Assembly (NCBI RefSeq): GCF_018531425.1
Contig: NZ_JAHBOI010000009.1
Span: forward strand, 1 to 64,000
Origin: Paenarthrobacter sp. DKR-5
Lineage (GTDB): Bacteria > Actinomycetota > Actinomycetes > Actinomycetales > Micrococcaceae
DNA: 64,000 nt
Direction: 5' to 3'
Shown: positions 28,581-37,180 of the stretch, one piece after another
Position numbering within the stretch: position 1 is the first letter of the stretch
Layout of the letters: every line of letters starts with the position of its first letter
The notes under the pieces: model-generated
Told to the model about the DNA's origin: nothing
What the model saw: only the letters and a program-made list of their open reading frames with translations
Databases searched by the model: none
Program-made: the position numbers and the translations under genes

Positions 28581-29449
28581 GCGCCCTCGCCCAAGGGGAA
28601 ACAGTGACGCCGCAACGACAGGCAGCGGCCGCGGACGCCGGCAAGGCGGCCCACCGACGCCTGACCAGATGGATCTGGGCGGGGCGCGCCATCCTCGCCG
28701 TGGCCGTGGTCGGCGGCTGGCAATGGTTCACCGAGGAAGGCTGGGTGGACAAATTCTTCTTCGGCCAGCCCAGCGAGATCTGGAACAGCCTCGTCAAGCT
28801 CTTCACCGAAGGAACCGCCTTCGGGACCATCTGGGAGAACCTGTGGGTCACCATGCAGGAGGCAATCCTGGGCTTCCTGCTCGGCACGCTCGTCGGCGTG
28901 GTGCTCGGCATCCTGCTCGGCTCGAACAAGTACCTCTCGGCCGTCGTCGGGCCGTACATCAGGATCGTTAACTCCATCCCCCGCATTGTGCTCGGGTCGA
29001 TCTTCATCGTCGCGTTCGGGCTGGGCGTGTTCCCGAAGGTGCTGCTCGCCGCGGTGCTCGTGTTCTTCGTCGTCTTCTTCAACGCCTTCCAGGGCGTGCG
29101 CGAGGTGGACCAGAACCTGGTCGCCAACGTCCGCGTACTCGGCGCCACCCCCGTCCAGGTCGCCATCCACGTGACCATCCCGTCGGCGATGACCTGGATC
29201 ATCGCGAGCCTCCACACCGCCTTCGGTTTCGCCATCATCGGCGCGTTGGTCGCGGAGGTGCTCGGCGCCCAGCAAGGTGTGGGGCTGATCATCAGCCAGG
29301 CCCAGGGCACCTTCGACCCGAACACGGTCTTTGCCTGCATGGTGATCATCGCCGTGATCACGCTTGGTGCCGAGTACCTGATCAGCCTGCTGGAACATTC
29401 CGTCCTGAAATGGCGGCCGCCGAACAGGTCAGAATCCCAGGCCATCTGA
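28577..29449 (+). CDS. ABC importer permease, NitT/TauT type
   Basis: This 290-residue membrane protein has six membrane segments and the TauC/SsuC signature region (YIRIVNSIPRIVLGSIFIVAFGLG, then NVRVLGATPVQVAIHVTIPSAM as the EAA loop). It overlaps the ATPase gene by 4 nt and is followed 65 bp later by the binding-protein gene. Substrates of this family include sulfonates, nitrate, thiamine precursors and aromatic acids; the actual one is not clear. Confidence 0.92.
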   Translation: MSALAQGETVTPQRQAAAADAGKAAHRRLTRWIWAGRAILAVAVVGGWQWFTEEGWVDKFFFGQPSEIWNSLVKLFTEGTAFGTIWENLWVTMQEAILGFLLGTLVGVVLGILLGSNKYLSAVVGPYIRIVNSIPRIVLGSIFIVAFGLGVFPKVLLAAVLVFFVVFFNAFQGVREVDQNLVANVRVLGATPVQVAIHVTIPSAMTWIIASLHTAFGFAIIGALVAEVLGAQQGVGLIISQAQGTFDPNTVFACMVIIAVITLGAEYLISLLEHSVLKWRPPNRSESQAI

Positions 29450-29514
29450 CACCTTCGGCTTCACCCCGGAAAACCTGCAATACCCCTTACGAAAAGAAAA
29501 GGAAAAGTGCCCCA

Positions 29515-30630
29515 ATGATGAAGCACAAGATCTACGTTGCCGCCACCGTGGGAGCGGTCGCCCTCAGCCTCGCAGCCTGCGGCAACAACTCCGCGGCGAG
29601 CAGCCCGGCGACGGCGGGGTCCGCCAGTGCCGCGGCCGCGGACAGCTCGGCGATGCCCACGGTCAAGCTGATGGTCGGCGGGATCGACAAGCAGATCTAC
29701 CTCCCCTACCAGCTCGCCGAAGGGCTGGGCAATTACCAGAAGTACGGGGTGAAGGTCGAGCTCTCGACCGAGCAGAACGGCGGCGTCGGGGCCGAGGATG
29801 CGATGGCCTCCGGCCAGGTGGACATGGCCGGAGCCTGGTACATCCACACGGTCGACTTCCAGTCCAAAGGCAAGAATGTCATCAACCTCGTACAGCTCTC
29901 CGGCGCACCGGGTGAACGCATCATGTGCAGCCCCAAGGCGAACGTCCACTCCGCGGCGGACCTCCGCGGCAAGACCGTCGGTGTGACCGACCTCGGCTCC
30001 GGCACCGATGAACTCACCCAGTTCATCGCCTCCCAGGCCGGCGTCACCAAGAAGGACTACCACACCATCGCGGTCGGGGCCGGAGCCACCGCCATCGCTG
30101 CCATCCAGCGCGGCTCCGCCGACTGCGTGATGACCACCCAGCCGACAGTGGGGGCACTCGAAAGCAAGAACCTGGCAGTCCCCGCGGTTGACCTTGCGAC
30201 CTCGGACGGAGCCAAAGCCGCCCTTGGCGGCGCGTGGCCGGCGGCAGGCGTCCTGGCTCGGGCCGACTGGGTCAGTGCCCATCAGGACGCGGCCCAGAAA
30301 GTCGTCGACGCCCTCGTGGACACGCTGCACTGGATCAGCACCCACTCGGCCGCGGAAATTGCTGACAAGCTGCCGGCCTCCTTCGTGCAGAACGCCACCA
30401 TCTCCAAGGACCAGTACGTCTCGGCCCTGAACACGGACAAGGCCCAGTTCCTGCCCGACGGCATCATGCCCGCGGGCGGCCCGAAGGTGATCTTTGCGAT
30501 GGAGAAGCAGAACGGCGTCGACACCTCCAAGATCAACTTCACCGACACCTTCACCAACAAGTACGTGGACGCGGCGCTCAAGCTCGAGGGCTATTCGGCG
30601 ACGACGACGCCGGCCGGCTCCAACGGCTGA
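29515..30630 (+). CDS. ABC importer substrate-binding lipoprotein, SsuA/TauA/NMT1-like
   Basis: The 371-residue protein begins with a lipoprotein signal ending LSLAAC (Cys near residue 22), followed by a Ser/Ala-rich linker, then an NMT1/SsuA fold: VKLMVGGIDKQIYLPYQLAEGLG, NGGVGAEDAMASGQVDMAGA, DLRGKTVGVTDLGSGTDELTQF. The ligand pocket residues resemble no single known subgroup to me. Third gene of the importer operon, closed by a strong terminator 29 bp downstream. Confidence 0.92.
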   Translation: MMKHKIYVAATVGAVALSLAACGNNSAASSPATAGSASAAAADSSAMPTVKLMVGGIDKQIYLPYQLAEGLGNYQKYGVKVELSTEQNGGVGAEDAMASGQVDMAGAWYIHTVDFQSKGKNVINLVQLSGAPGERIMCSPKANVHSAADLRGKTVGVTDLGSGTDELTQFIASQAGVTKKDYHTIAVGAGATAIAAIQRGSADCVMTTQPTVGALESKNLAVPAVDLATSDGAKAALGGAWPAAGVLARADWVSAHQDAAQKVVDALVDTLHWISTHSAAEIADKLPASFVQNATISKDQYVSALNTDKAQFLPDGIMPAGGPKVIFAMEKQNGVDTSKINFTDTFTNKYVDAALKLEGYSATTTPAGSNG

Positions 30631-30658
30631 CGGCACGACGTCCGCAGACAGTCAAGGC

Positions 30659-30691
30659 GGCCCTGCACCTTCTCGCCGAAGGTGCAGGGCC
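30659..30691 (+). terminator. intrinsic-type terminator after the ABC importer operon
   Basis: GGCCCTGCACCTTC and GAAGGTGCAGGGCC form a perfect 14-bp stem with a TCGCC loop, 29 bp after the binding-protein stop codon, followed by TCTTGG. Confidence 0.8.
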
Positions 30692-30756
30692 TCTTGGGCC
30701 GTCCGGCTGCGGCCCGTTGACCCGTAACGGGTCACGGAGCAAGCATTGACGACATC

Positions 30757-30801
30757 GTCGGTCTGCACCGGGTCGGTCTGCATCGAGTCGGTCTGCATCG
30801 A
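30757..30801. repeat. three tandem 15-bp repeats
   Basis: GTCGGTCTGCACCGG is followed by two identical copies of GTCGGTCTGCATCGA, ending 13 bp before the reductase start codon. The first copy differs at two positions. As 15 bp is a multiple of three, a frame through it stays open, but it is read here as untranslated leader. Confidence 0.8.
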
Positions 30802-30814
30802 AAGGACGGGAGCG

Positions 30815-31414
30815 ATGGGAAAGGTCATTGTGATCAACCACCTGACGCTCGACGGGGTCATGCAAGGCCCTGGCCGTCGGGACGAGGACACGAGGGGTGA
30901 GTTTGGGCACGGCGGCTGGGCCGCCCCGTACGCGGACGACGCGATGGTCGCCCGAATGGGCGAGCGGATGGGTGCTGACCACGCCTTCCTGTTCGGGAGG
31001 CGCACCTACGATCAGCTCCTCTCGTCCTGGAACGCGCGGGGCGGTCCGTTCAAGGAGGCCCTGAACGAGACTCATAAATACGTCGCCTCAAGCAATCCCG
31101 CGGCGAGACTCGAGTGGCCGAACTCAACCCTTCTGAGCGGCGACGTTCCGGCTTCGGTGGCGGAACTCCGCCAGAGGTCGGGCACCAATCTCGTCATCAT
31201 GGGCAGCGGCGTGCTCATCGGCTCCCTGATGGCCGCGGAGCTGATCGACGAGTACCTCCTCATGATCTACCCGCTGGTGCTCGGTACCGGACGCCGGCTC
31301 TTTGAGGGCGCCGGAAAAGCACCGCTGCGGCTCATCGAGGGCAGCACCACAACCACCGGGGTGTGGATGGCCCTGTACGAACCGGATCCGCTGGAGGAAA
31401 ACCTGCAGCGCTGA
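30815..31414 (+). CDS. RibD C-terminal/dihydrofolate-reductase-like reductase
   Basis: The 199-residue protein matches the small DHFR-like family (RibD_C): KVIVINHLTLDGVMQGPGR at the start, FLFGRRTYDQLLSSW, LVIMGSGVLIGSLMAAELIDEYLLMIYPLVLGTGRRLF at the nucleotide-binding half. It probably binds NADPH, but its substrate is unknown. Start ATG 30815 is preceded by AAAGGACGGGAG. An upstream open frame passes through the 15-bp tandem repeats and is not considered part of the gene. Confidence 0.88.
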   Translation: MGKVIVINHLTLDGVMQGPGRRDEDTRGEFGHGGWAAPYADDAMVARMGERMGADHAFLFGRRTYDQLLSSWNARGGPFKEALNETHKYVASSNPAARLEWPNSTLLSGDVPASVAELRQRSGTNLVIMGSGVLIGSLMAAELIDEYLLMIYPLVLGTGRRLFEGAGKAPLRLIEGSTTTTGVWMALYEPDPLEENLQR

Positions 31415-31434
31415 GCGGGGTGGAGATAGGGATT

Positions 31435-31641
31435 ATGCGCAGCACCCCGACCCAGAAAGTAGAGGCGGAGGCCGATTCCTACCAGGAGGACAAGGCTCCG
31501 CTGGAGGCGCAGATCCCGGAGGGCTGGCAGCTGCACGCCGTGGTCATCAATAGCTGGCAGGCCGCTACTACTCCCCCTTTGGACACGGCCGGGGGCTCGG
31601 TGACGGGTTCAATGAGTTCGGGCCCCGTTGTTGAGTGCTGA
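31435..31641 (+). CDS. small hypothetical protein
   Basis: The 68-residue frame starts at ATG 31435 with GGAG and AGGG upstream. The first 40 residues have good coding character and a plausible beta-alpha-beta pattern (QKVEAEADSYQEDKAPLEAQ, then IPEGWQLHAVVIN), similar in style to short dodecin-like proteins; the C-terminal 28 residues look non-conserved, so a lost stop or frame change near 31556 is possible. It overlaps the convergent 31609-31896 frame. Function unknown. Confidence 0.45.
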   Translation: MRSTPTQKVEAEADSYQEDKAPLEAQIPEGWQLHAVVINSWQAATTPPLDTAGGSVTGSMSSGPVVEC

Positions 31642-31896
31642 CCCGACCTTCTTGTCCACTTCCCGCAGGACCAGGTGCGGTTCGGGGATGTTGAGCAGCA
31701 GCTTCTGGACGCCTTCCTTGTCTTTCAGGTCAGGGTCGAGCCAGGACGCCTGCGCCCTACCGCCATCGGCAGGACGAAGCGAGCCGATGCCCCCGAACCA
31801 GCCTCGGCCTAATGAGGCGACGGCGGCGCGGATCAGGTTGACATTCCGTTCGACCACCCACATCATGAGATCAGACCCAGAATATGGGATGAACAC
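31609..31896 (-). CDS. hypothetical protein or gene fragment
   Basis: The 95-residue frame has strong coding character in its second half (DPDLKDKEGVQKLLLNIPEP and HLVLREVDKKVG use almost only G/C-ending codons) and a segment VVERNVNLIRAAVASLGRGW. Its first codons are AT-rich and there is no clear ribosome site, so this may be the C-terminal remnant of a longer gene. No family recognised. Confidence 0.4.
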   Translation of the reverse strand: MFIPYSGSDLMMWVVERNVNLIRAAVASLGRGWFGGIGSLRPADGGRAQASWLDPDLKDKEGVQKLLLNIPEPHLVLREVDKKVGSALNNGARTH

Positions 31897-31934
31897 CCCG
31901 TCAGCACCGAGTCAACACACCGTCGTGGAGAACT

Positions 31935-32753
31935 ATGAGCACCCCCGAAATCACTTGTGAAACCGACGCCGAGCCCAGGCAATCGGGCGCGTCGCGAGTC
32001 GGCTTGATCGTTCCTAGTTCCAACACCACCATGGAGACCGAGCTTCCCGAGCTTTTCCGCCGCCAGTCTGAAGCCACCGGCCACAAGTACACCTTCCATT
32101 CCGCCAGAGCGGGCATGAAGAACGTCAACCGTGAAGAGCTTCTCGCGATGGTGAACAAAGCGGCCGGCTGTGCGGAAGCAGTGTCGGACGCAGACGTGGA
32201 CGTCATCGCCTACGCCTGCCTCGTAGCTGTCATGGCACAGGGCCCGGGGGCACACGCCGGATCCGAAGAAGTGATCGCTGCTGCTGCCGCGGGGAACGGA
32301 CACCCGGCGCCGGTCACCAGCAGCGCGGGAGCGCTGGTGCGAACCCTGCACGAGCTGGGCGCACGCAAGGTTGCGATGATCACCCCGTACATGAAGCCCT
32401 TGACACGGATGGTTGTGGACTACATCGAGGCCGCAGGAATATCCGTCCTGGATGCGACCAGCCTTGAGGTTGCGGACAACCTCGCCGTGGGCTGTTTGGA
32501 CCCGCAGAACCTCCCCGGCATTGCACGTAACCTCAAGCTCGAAGGCGCCGAGGCCATCGTGCTTTCGGCCTGCGTCCAAATGCCCTCCCTCCCGGCAGTC
32601 CAAGCCGTTGAAGATGAACTCGGGCTGCCTGTCATCACTGCGGCGACGGCCACAACGTACGAAATTCTGAAAGCCCTCGGACACACGCCGACCATCACTG
32701 GCGCCGGCAGCCTTCTCTCCGGGACCCGCACCCGGACCGACGCGACCTTCTAG
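31935..32753 (+). CDS. maleate cis-trans isomerase-like protein (Asp/Glu racemase superfamily)
   Basis: The 272-residue protein has the maleate isomerase start RVGLIVPSSNTTMETELPEL and the paired catalytic cysteines C95 (AYACLVAVMAQGPG) and C213 (LSACVQMPSL). Relatives isomerise maleate to fumarate in nicotinate-type degradation, or decarboxylate aryl malonates. ATG 31935 follows GGAG. No nicotinate pathway genes are nearby; the Old Yellow Enzyme gene is convergent across a 400-bp gap. Confidence 0.85.
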   Translation: MSTPEITCETDAEPRQSGASRVGLIVPSSNTTMETELPELFRRQSEATGHKYTFHSARAGMKNVNREELLAMVNKAAGCAEAVSDADVDVIAYACLVAVMAQGPGAHAGSEEVIAAAAAGNGHPAPVTSSAGALVRTLHELGARKVAMITPYMKPLTRMVVDYIEAAGISVLDATSLEVADNLAVGCLDPQNLPGIARNLKLEGAEAIVLSACVQMPSLPAVQAVEDELGLPVITAATATTYEILKALGHTPTITGAGSLLSGTRTRTDATF

Positions 32754-33161
32754 ACGGAAGCCCTTGGAGGCTGCGAAACGCGGAAAGCCCGGTCGGATCC
32801 AAGAAACATCGGCCGGCGTGGCAATCAGGAACTAGTTGATTGCGTGCTCTGTCTTTTCCTTTGCTCAACCGTTTTCTAGACGTCGATGAACCTATAGTTA
32901 TCCCGCAGCCTGCGAGCAGAAACGCGGGCGGCCACGAGCGATTGTCGGATTTCACGGGTTCGCAAGGGATGCGACCGTGGGAACGCGTATGACCAAGGGC
33001 CAGAATTGGAAGGTTGGCTTTAACATCTGCCGGCAACCCGGGCCGCTGAGCTCTCGGGTGAGCAGCAACGGGGCGCTGGCAGGCCGCCCAGTCCCGGCTG
33101 CCGGCGGCCTGTGCGGGACGACAATCGGGGGAGCGTAAGCAGTCTGTTTGAAAACCTCCTC
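32754..33161. other. gap with no recognisable gene
   Basis: This 408-bp region lies between the convergent maleate isomerase and Old Yellow Enzyme genes. It has one AT-richer section (about 32830-32910). A 49-codon frame at 32989-33138 has no ribosome site or recognisable motif. No hairpin with T-run was seen. Confidence 0.5.
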
Positions 33162-34265
33162 TTATGCTGGCTGTTCCAGTTCCCAATCCTTCACGTCAGC
33201 CAGAGGCGCGAACACACCGGGGTCCAGCTCATTCAGGTCTGCGTTGGCCCGGGCACGGTGGGGCCAGTCCCTGGTCGCCAGGGCGGCCTTCCCCAGGGCG
33301 GCGACGTCCGCCTGCCCTTCCGCGATCAGGGCGGCGGCCGTTTCAGGGTCGTCCAGGTTCCCGTTGGCAATGATCGTCAGCCCGGAATACTGCTTGGCAA
33401 GGGAGGCGAGTGAAGGGCCATTTTCATCGAAGGCAGGGGCAGCGGCCCGATATTCGGTGGTGTGGATGTAATCGATGCCCGCGGTGGCCAACGCTGTGAA
33501 AATCGTTCGTGCTTCCTCGACCCCGCCGGTCCACTTGTGGGCGTAATCGCTGACCTTTCCCTGAGAAATCCGGATCCCGACGGTCATGTCCGGACCCGCC
33601 GCGTCACGGACAGCGCGGGCAATCTCGACAGCGAACCTCGCCCTGTTCTCCGGGCTCCCGCCGTACTCATCTGTTCGCCGGTTGAGGTAGTCGGTCAGGA
33701 ACTGATCAAGGAGGTAGCCGTTCGCCCCGTGAATCTCGACCCCGTCGAAACCCGCGGCTTTGGCGTTCAGAGCCGCCATGACAAACCCCTCAAGCACCTG
33801 ATCCATCTGCTCCCGCGTCGCAGCGAGCGGCACACGGTAGGGTCCTTCTCCCCGGTAGAAACCCAGTTGTTCCCCCTTCGGTGCCACAGCAGACGGCCCG
33901 ATCGTCGACTCCACGAACCGGTTGCCCTGGGACTGCGCCCCGGCATGCATCAGCTGCGCGAAGATCCGCGCGTCGCGGGCGTGGACAGCATCAACGACAG
34001 GCTTCCAGGCCTCGGTCTGTTCCTGCGTGGCGAGCCCGGGCTGGTGAAGGTATCCCTGGCTGTAGGCCGTATCGGTGTAAATGCCTTCGGTGATCAGCAG
34101 CCCGAAACCGCCTCGCGCAAACCGGGAATAGTAAGAGACCATCCGGTCCGTAGCGCGGCCGTCCTCCATAGCACTGACTCGCGTCATGGGCGCTAGGGCA
34201 ACGCGGTTCGACAATTCGGTTGAACCGAGACGGGCCGAGGTAAAAAGTGGATCAAGAAGAGACAT
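33162..34265 (-). CDS. NADH:flavin oxidoreductase, Old Yellow Enzyme family
   Basis: The 367-residue TIM-barrel flavoenzyme begins LLDPLFTSARLGSTELSNRVALAPMTR and contains FAQLMHAGAQS, GFDGVEIHGANGYLLDQFLTDYLNRRTDEYGG and the C-terminal FMN-phosphate region. The H-G-A-N pattern (HGANGY) is the usual OYE active-site pair. It reduces activated C=C bonds with NAD(P)H. Start ATG 34265 with GAGGA a little far upstream. It is not part of an obvious operon. Confidence 0.92.
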   Translation of the reverse strand: MSLLDPLFTSARLGSTELSNRVALAPMTRVSAMEDGRATDRMVSYYSRFARGGFGLLITEGIYTDTAYSQGYLHQPGLATQEQTEAWKPVVDAVHARDARIFAQLMHAGAQSQGNRFVESTIGPSAVAPKGEQLGFYRGEGPYRVPLAATREQMDQVLEGFVMAALNAKAAGFDGVEIHGANGYLLDQFLTDYLNRRTDEYGGSPENRARFAVEIARAVRDAAGPDMTVGIRISQGKVSDYAHKWTGGVEEARTIFTALATAGIDYIHTTEYRAAAPAFDENGPSLASLAKQYSGLTIIANGNLDDPETAAALIAEGQADVAALGKAALATRDWPHRARANADLNELDPGVFAPLADVKDWELEQPA

Positions 34266-34467
34266 AAGGTGAGGTCCTCGCATATCTAGGGATTACATGC
34301 CGTCCATCTGCAGCCGACGCGGACACTACGCATAAAGCACCAAGGACGGCATCTATTCCCCCAAGGCAACGACTAAGTCCCGGGGGCCGCCCCGTCGCGG
34401 CAACGACTGTTCTCATCGTCTCCGCATCTCCAAAGTGGGTCGGCCTCAACCCGGAAACCGACGTCTG

Positions 34468-35841
34468 CTACCCGTGTTCGCTGGCCATGTTGGAGAAGCG
34501 GGAGTAGTGGCCCTGGAAACCGACGACGATTGTCTTGGTGGGACCGTTACGGTGCTTGGCGACGATGACGTCGGCCTCGCCGGCGCGGGCGGATTCCTTG
34601 TCGTAGATATCCTCGCGGTGGAGCAGGATGACCATGTCGGCGTCCTGCTCGATGGAGCCGGACTCGCGCAGGTCCGAGACCATCGGCTTTTTGTCGGTGC
34701 GCTGCTCGGAACCACGGTTCAGCTGTGACAGGGCAATCACCGGGACCTGCAGCTCCTTGGCGAGCAGCTTCAGCGCACGGGAGAACTCGGAGACTTCCTG
34801 CTGGCGGGACTCGACGCGCTTTCCGGAGCTCATCAGCTGCAGGTAGTCCAGCACGACGAGCTTGAGGTCGTGCTGCTGCTTCAGCCGCCGGCACTTGGCG
34901 CGGATCTCCATCAGGGACATGTTGGGGCTGTCGTCGATGAACAGGGGTGCGTCGTTCATGCGGCCCATGGTGGTCGCAATCTTCGACCACTGCTCGTCCT
35001 TGATGGTGCCCTTGCGCAGGTCCTGCAGGCTGATCGTCGCTTCGGCCGAGAGCAGGCGCATGGCGATCTCATTACGCCCCATTTCGAGCGAGAACATGAC
35101 AGTGGCCAGGTTGTGCTTGATGGCGGCGGAGCGGGCGAAGTCCAGGGCGAAGGTGGACTTGCCGACGGCGGGGCGGGCGGCGATCACGATCATCTGCCCG
35201 GGGTGCAGGCCATGGGTGAGCTCGTCGAGTTCATAGAAGCCTGTGGGCACGCCGACCATGCCTTCACCGCGGTGCCCGGAGGCCTCGATTTCATCCACGG
35301 TGGACTCCATGACGTCCTTCAGCGGAACGTAGTCCTCGGCCGTCCGCTTCTCGGCGACAGCGTAGACCTCGGCCTGGGCCTGGTTGACGATGTCGTCCAC
35401 CTCGCCGTCCTGGCTGTAGCCCATCTGGACAATCCGCGTGCCTGCATTGACGAGACGGCGCAGCACGGCACGTTCGCGGACGATCTCGGCATAGAAGCCC
35501 GCGTTCGCGGCGGTGGGCACCGACTGGATCAGCTCATGCAGGTAGGCGGGCCCTCCAACGCGGCCGATCTCGCCGCGCTTAGTGAGCTCGTCGGCCACGG
35601 TCACGGCGTCGGCAGGCTCACCCCTGCCGTACAGGTCAAGCACGGCCTCGTAGATGCTCTCGTGCGCCGGGCGGTAGAAATCGGGCCCGCGCAGCACCTC
35701 GACGACGTCGGCAATGGCGTCCTTGGAGAGCATCATGCCTCCGAGGACGCTCTGCTCGGCAACGACGTCCTGCGGCGGCGTTCGGGCGAAATCCGGTTCC
35801 CGGGAGGATGTTCCTACTGAGTCGAGATGTGCTATCGACAT
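34468..35841 (-). CDS. dnaB: replicative DNA helicase DnaB
   Basis: The 457-residue protein has the DnaB N-terminal domain (QDVVAEQSVLGGMMLSKDAI), linker helix, and RecA-like C-terminal motor with Walker A ARPAVGKST, Walker B KLVVLDYLQLM, and RGSEQRTDKKPMVSDLRESGSIEQDAD at motif H4. No intein is present. It unwinds DNA at replication forks. AGGAGG precedes the ATG at 35841. It is in the usual Actinobacteria neighbourhood of rpsF-ssb-rpsR-rplI, here separated by an FMN reductase gene. Confidence 0.97.
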   Translation of the reverse strand: MSIAHLDSVGTSSREPDFARTPPQDVVAEQSVLGGMMLSKDAIADVVEVLRGPDFYRPAHESIYEAVLDLYGRGEPADAVTVADELTKRGEIGRVGGPAYLHELIQSVPTAANAGFYAEIVRERAVLRRLVNAGTRIVQMGYSQDGEVDDIVNQAQAEVYAVAEKRTAEDYVPLKDVMESTVDEIEASGHRGEGMVGVPTGFYELDELTHGLHPGQMIVIAARPAVGKSTFALDFARSAAIKHNLATVMFSLEMGRNEIAMRLLSAEATISLQDLRKGTIKDEQWSKIATTMGRMNDAPLFIDDSPNMSLMEIRAKCRRLKQQHDLKLVVLDYLQLMSSGKRVESRQQEVSEFSRALKLLAKELQVPVIALSQLNRGSEQRTDKKPMVSDLRESGSIEQDADMVILLHREDIYDKESARAGEADVIVAKHRNGPTKTIVVGFQGHYSRFSNMASEHG

Positions 35842-36048
35842 GTCCCGGCGGACCTCCTAGGCATCGCGTGGCTGACCACTCCAGGCGGCGTCGGCCGCCG
35901 CCGCACCCTTTCTATCGCCTGGCCCCGACAGTGGCGTGAACGCCTCCGCCGTTTGACGGGGAAGTTCCGCGGTCGGGGTCAGGTGCGGGGGTACGAAGTC
36001 ACGTTAGTTCCCAGCAGAACCAGCTCCAAGCCCACAGAACACAGGGGC

Positions 36049-36269
36049 TGTGGATAAGTTGGGGATATCCGCCCCGCTTGTGTGCACAGGCTGGGGAGAA
36101 GACTGTGGATATAGGATCTGCGGTTTCAGAAACAGCGGGCTGACCTGCGGATACACTCTTCACATGCTGTGGAGGAAAAGAAGTTGAAAGAATTTTTTCA
36201 TCCACAGCTTCTCTGTTGACAAACGCAGCGACGGCCCTTACCGGAAGGTAACTTGGGCCACTTTCCACA
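36049..36269. promoter_or_regulatory. cluster of DnaA-box-like sites upstream of dnaB
   Basis: Within 220 bp there is an exact TTATCCACA box (minus strand, 36049-36057), one-mismatch boxes at 36104-36112 (minus) and 36198-36206 (plus), and two-mismatch boxes at 36168-36176 (minus) and 36261-36269 (plus). An AT-rich stretch, AAGAATTTTTTCATC, adjoins at about 36187. No dnaA or dnaN is present, so it is not read as oriC. The rest of 35842-36382 shows no gene. Confidence 0.5.
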
Positions 36270-36382
36270 GCCCGGCCCTGGCCGAGGCGGCTGTCAGCAG
36301 GGCATATGTGGCCGGCGGTATCGGTCCGGGCCCGAATGTACCCGGACGATCATGCTTCCGCGCCAACGGCAGCCCCGACCGG

Positions 36383-37003
36383 TCAGCGGGACAGCCCCGC
36401 CATGAGGTCCTCGAACGAGGCGCCGTCGACCTCCCGGCGGGGGTGCGCGGGCCGGGCTGTACCGAGCGCCTCGGAGAGCTCACGACCGGCGCGCGCAATG
36501 CGCCCCGAGAGCTGGCCGACGCCATTCTCTCCGGCACCCCAGTCCTCCGGCGCTGCGTAGACAGCGGTGGGGACGACGCTCGCCCGCAGGTAGCTGAACA
36601 ACGGCCGGAGCGCGAAGTCAAGCACCATGGAATGCCGCGATGTCCCGCCGGTGGCCCCCATCAGCACCGGCTTGCCCTCCAGGGCCTTGTTGTCCACCAG
36701 GTCAAAGAAGGACTTGAACAGGCCGCTGTAGGAGGCGCTGAAGACGGGCGTGACGGCGATCAGCGCGTCGGCCTCCTCCACCTGCCGCAGCGCTGCGGCC
36801 AAGCGCGGCGCTGCATAGCCGGTCACGAAGCGGTTCGCGATGTCCACCGCCAGGTCGCGCAGTTCAATGACCTCGATGCTCGCCAGGCCGCCCGCGTCGG
36901 CGACCGCGCGCCCGGCAGCGGCCGCAAGCTGGTCCGCCAGCAGCCGGCTCGACGACGGCCTGGCCAGACCCGCCGAAACAACAGTGATGGTGCGCTCGCT
37001 CAT
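36383..37003 (-). CDS. NADPH-dependent FMN reductase (CE1759 type)
   Basis: The 206-residue flavodoxin-like protein starts TITVVSAGLARPSSSRLLAD (the FMN phosphate loop), continues with ADALIAVTPVFSASYSGLFKSFFDLVD, and VLMGATGGTSRHSMVLDFALRPLFSYL. These are the family features of CE1759-type FMN reductases of actinobacteria, which may provide reduced flavin to monooxygenases. ATG 37003 has GAGGAG upstream. It is isolated from the ribosomal operon by a terminator. Confidence 0.9.
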   Translation of the reverse strand: MSERTITVVSAGLARPSSSRLLADQLAAAAGRAVADAGGLASIEVIELRDLAVDIANRFVTGYAAPRLAAALRQVEEADALIAVTPVFSASYSGLFKSFFDLVDNKALEGKPVLMGATGGTSRHSMVLDFALRPLFSYLRASVVPTAVYAAPEDWGAGENGVGQLSGRIARAGRELSEALGTARPAHPRREVDGASFEDLMAGLSR

Positions 37004-37124
37004 TGCGCTTCTCCTCTCCCCCGGCAAAGCCGGTACATGCATTTGCATCTACGAGGGTCAACGCGGCGAGGTGCCGCGGTATTCCAGCAGGAGACGCCGG
37101 GGTGCCCCACACCGTCGCCCGAGC

Positions 37125-37157
37125 AAAAAGGGCCTCTGTCCGAAGACAGAGGCCCTT
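37125..37157 (-). terminator. intrinsic terminator of the rpsF-ssb-rpsR-rplI operon
   Basis: On the minus strand AAGGGCCTCTGTC pairs perfectly with GACAGAGGCCCTT around a TTCG loop closed by C-G (stable UUCG tetraloop), followed by TTTTT. It lies 24 bp past the rplI stop codon. Confidence 0.95.
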
Positions 37158-37180
37158 CAGTCCTGCAAGGGGACGCGGAA

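Noticed and set aside
32989-33138. 49-codon frame in the gap before the Old Yellow Enzyme gene
   Set aside because: No ribosome site, no recognisable motif, composition not distinct from surroundings.
36049-36269. Chromosomal replication origin
   Set aside because: DnaA-box-like sites are present, but dnaA, dnaN, gyrB, rpmH and parAB are absent from the window.
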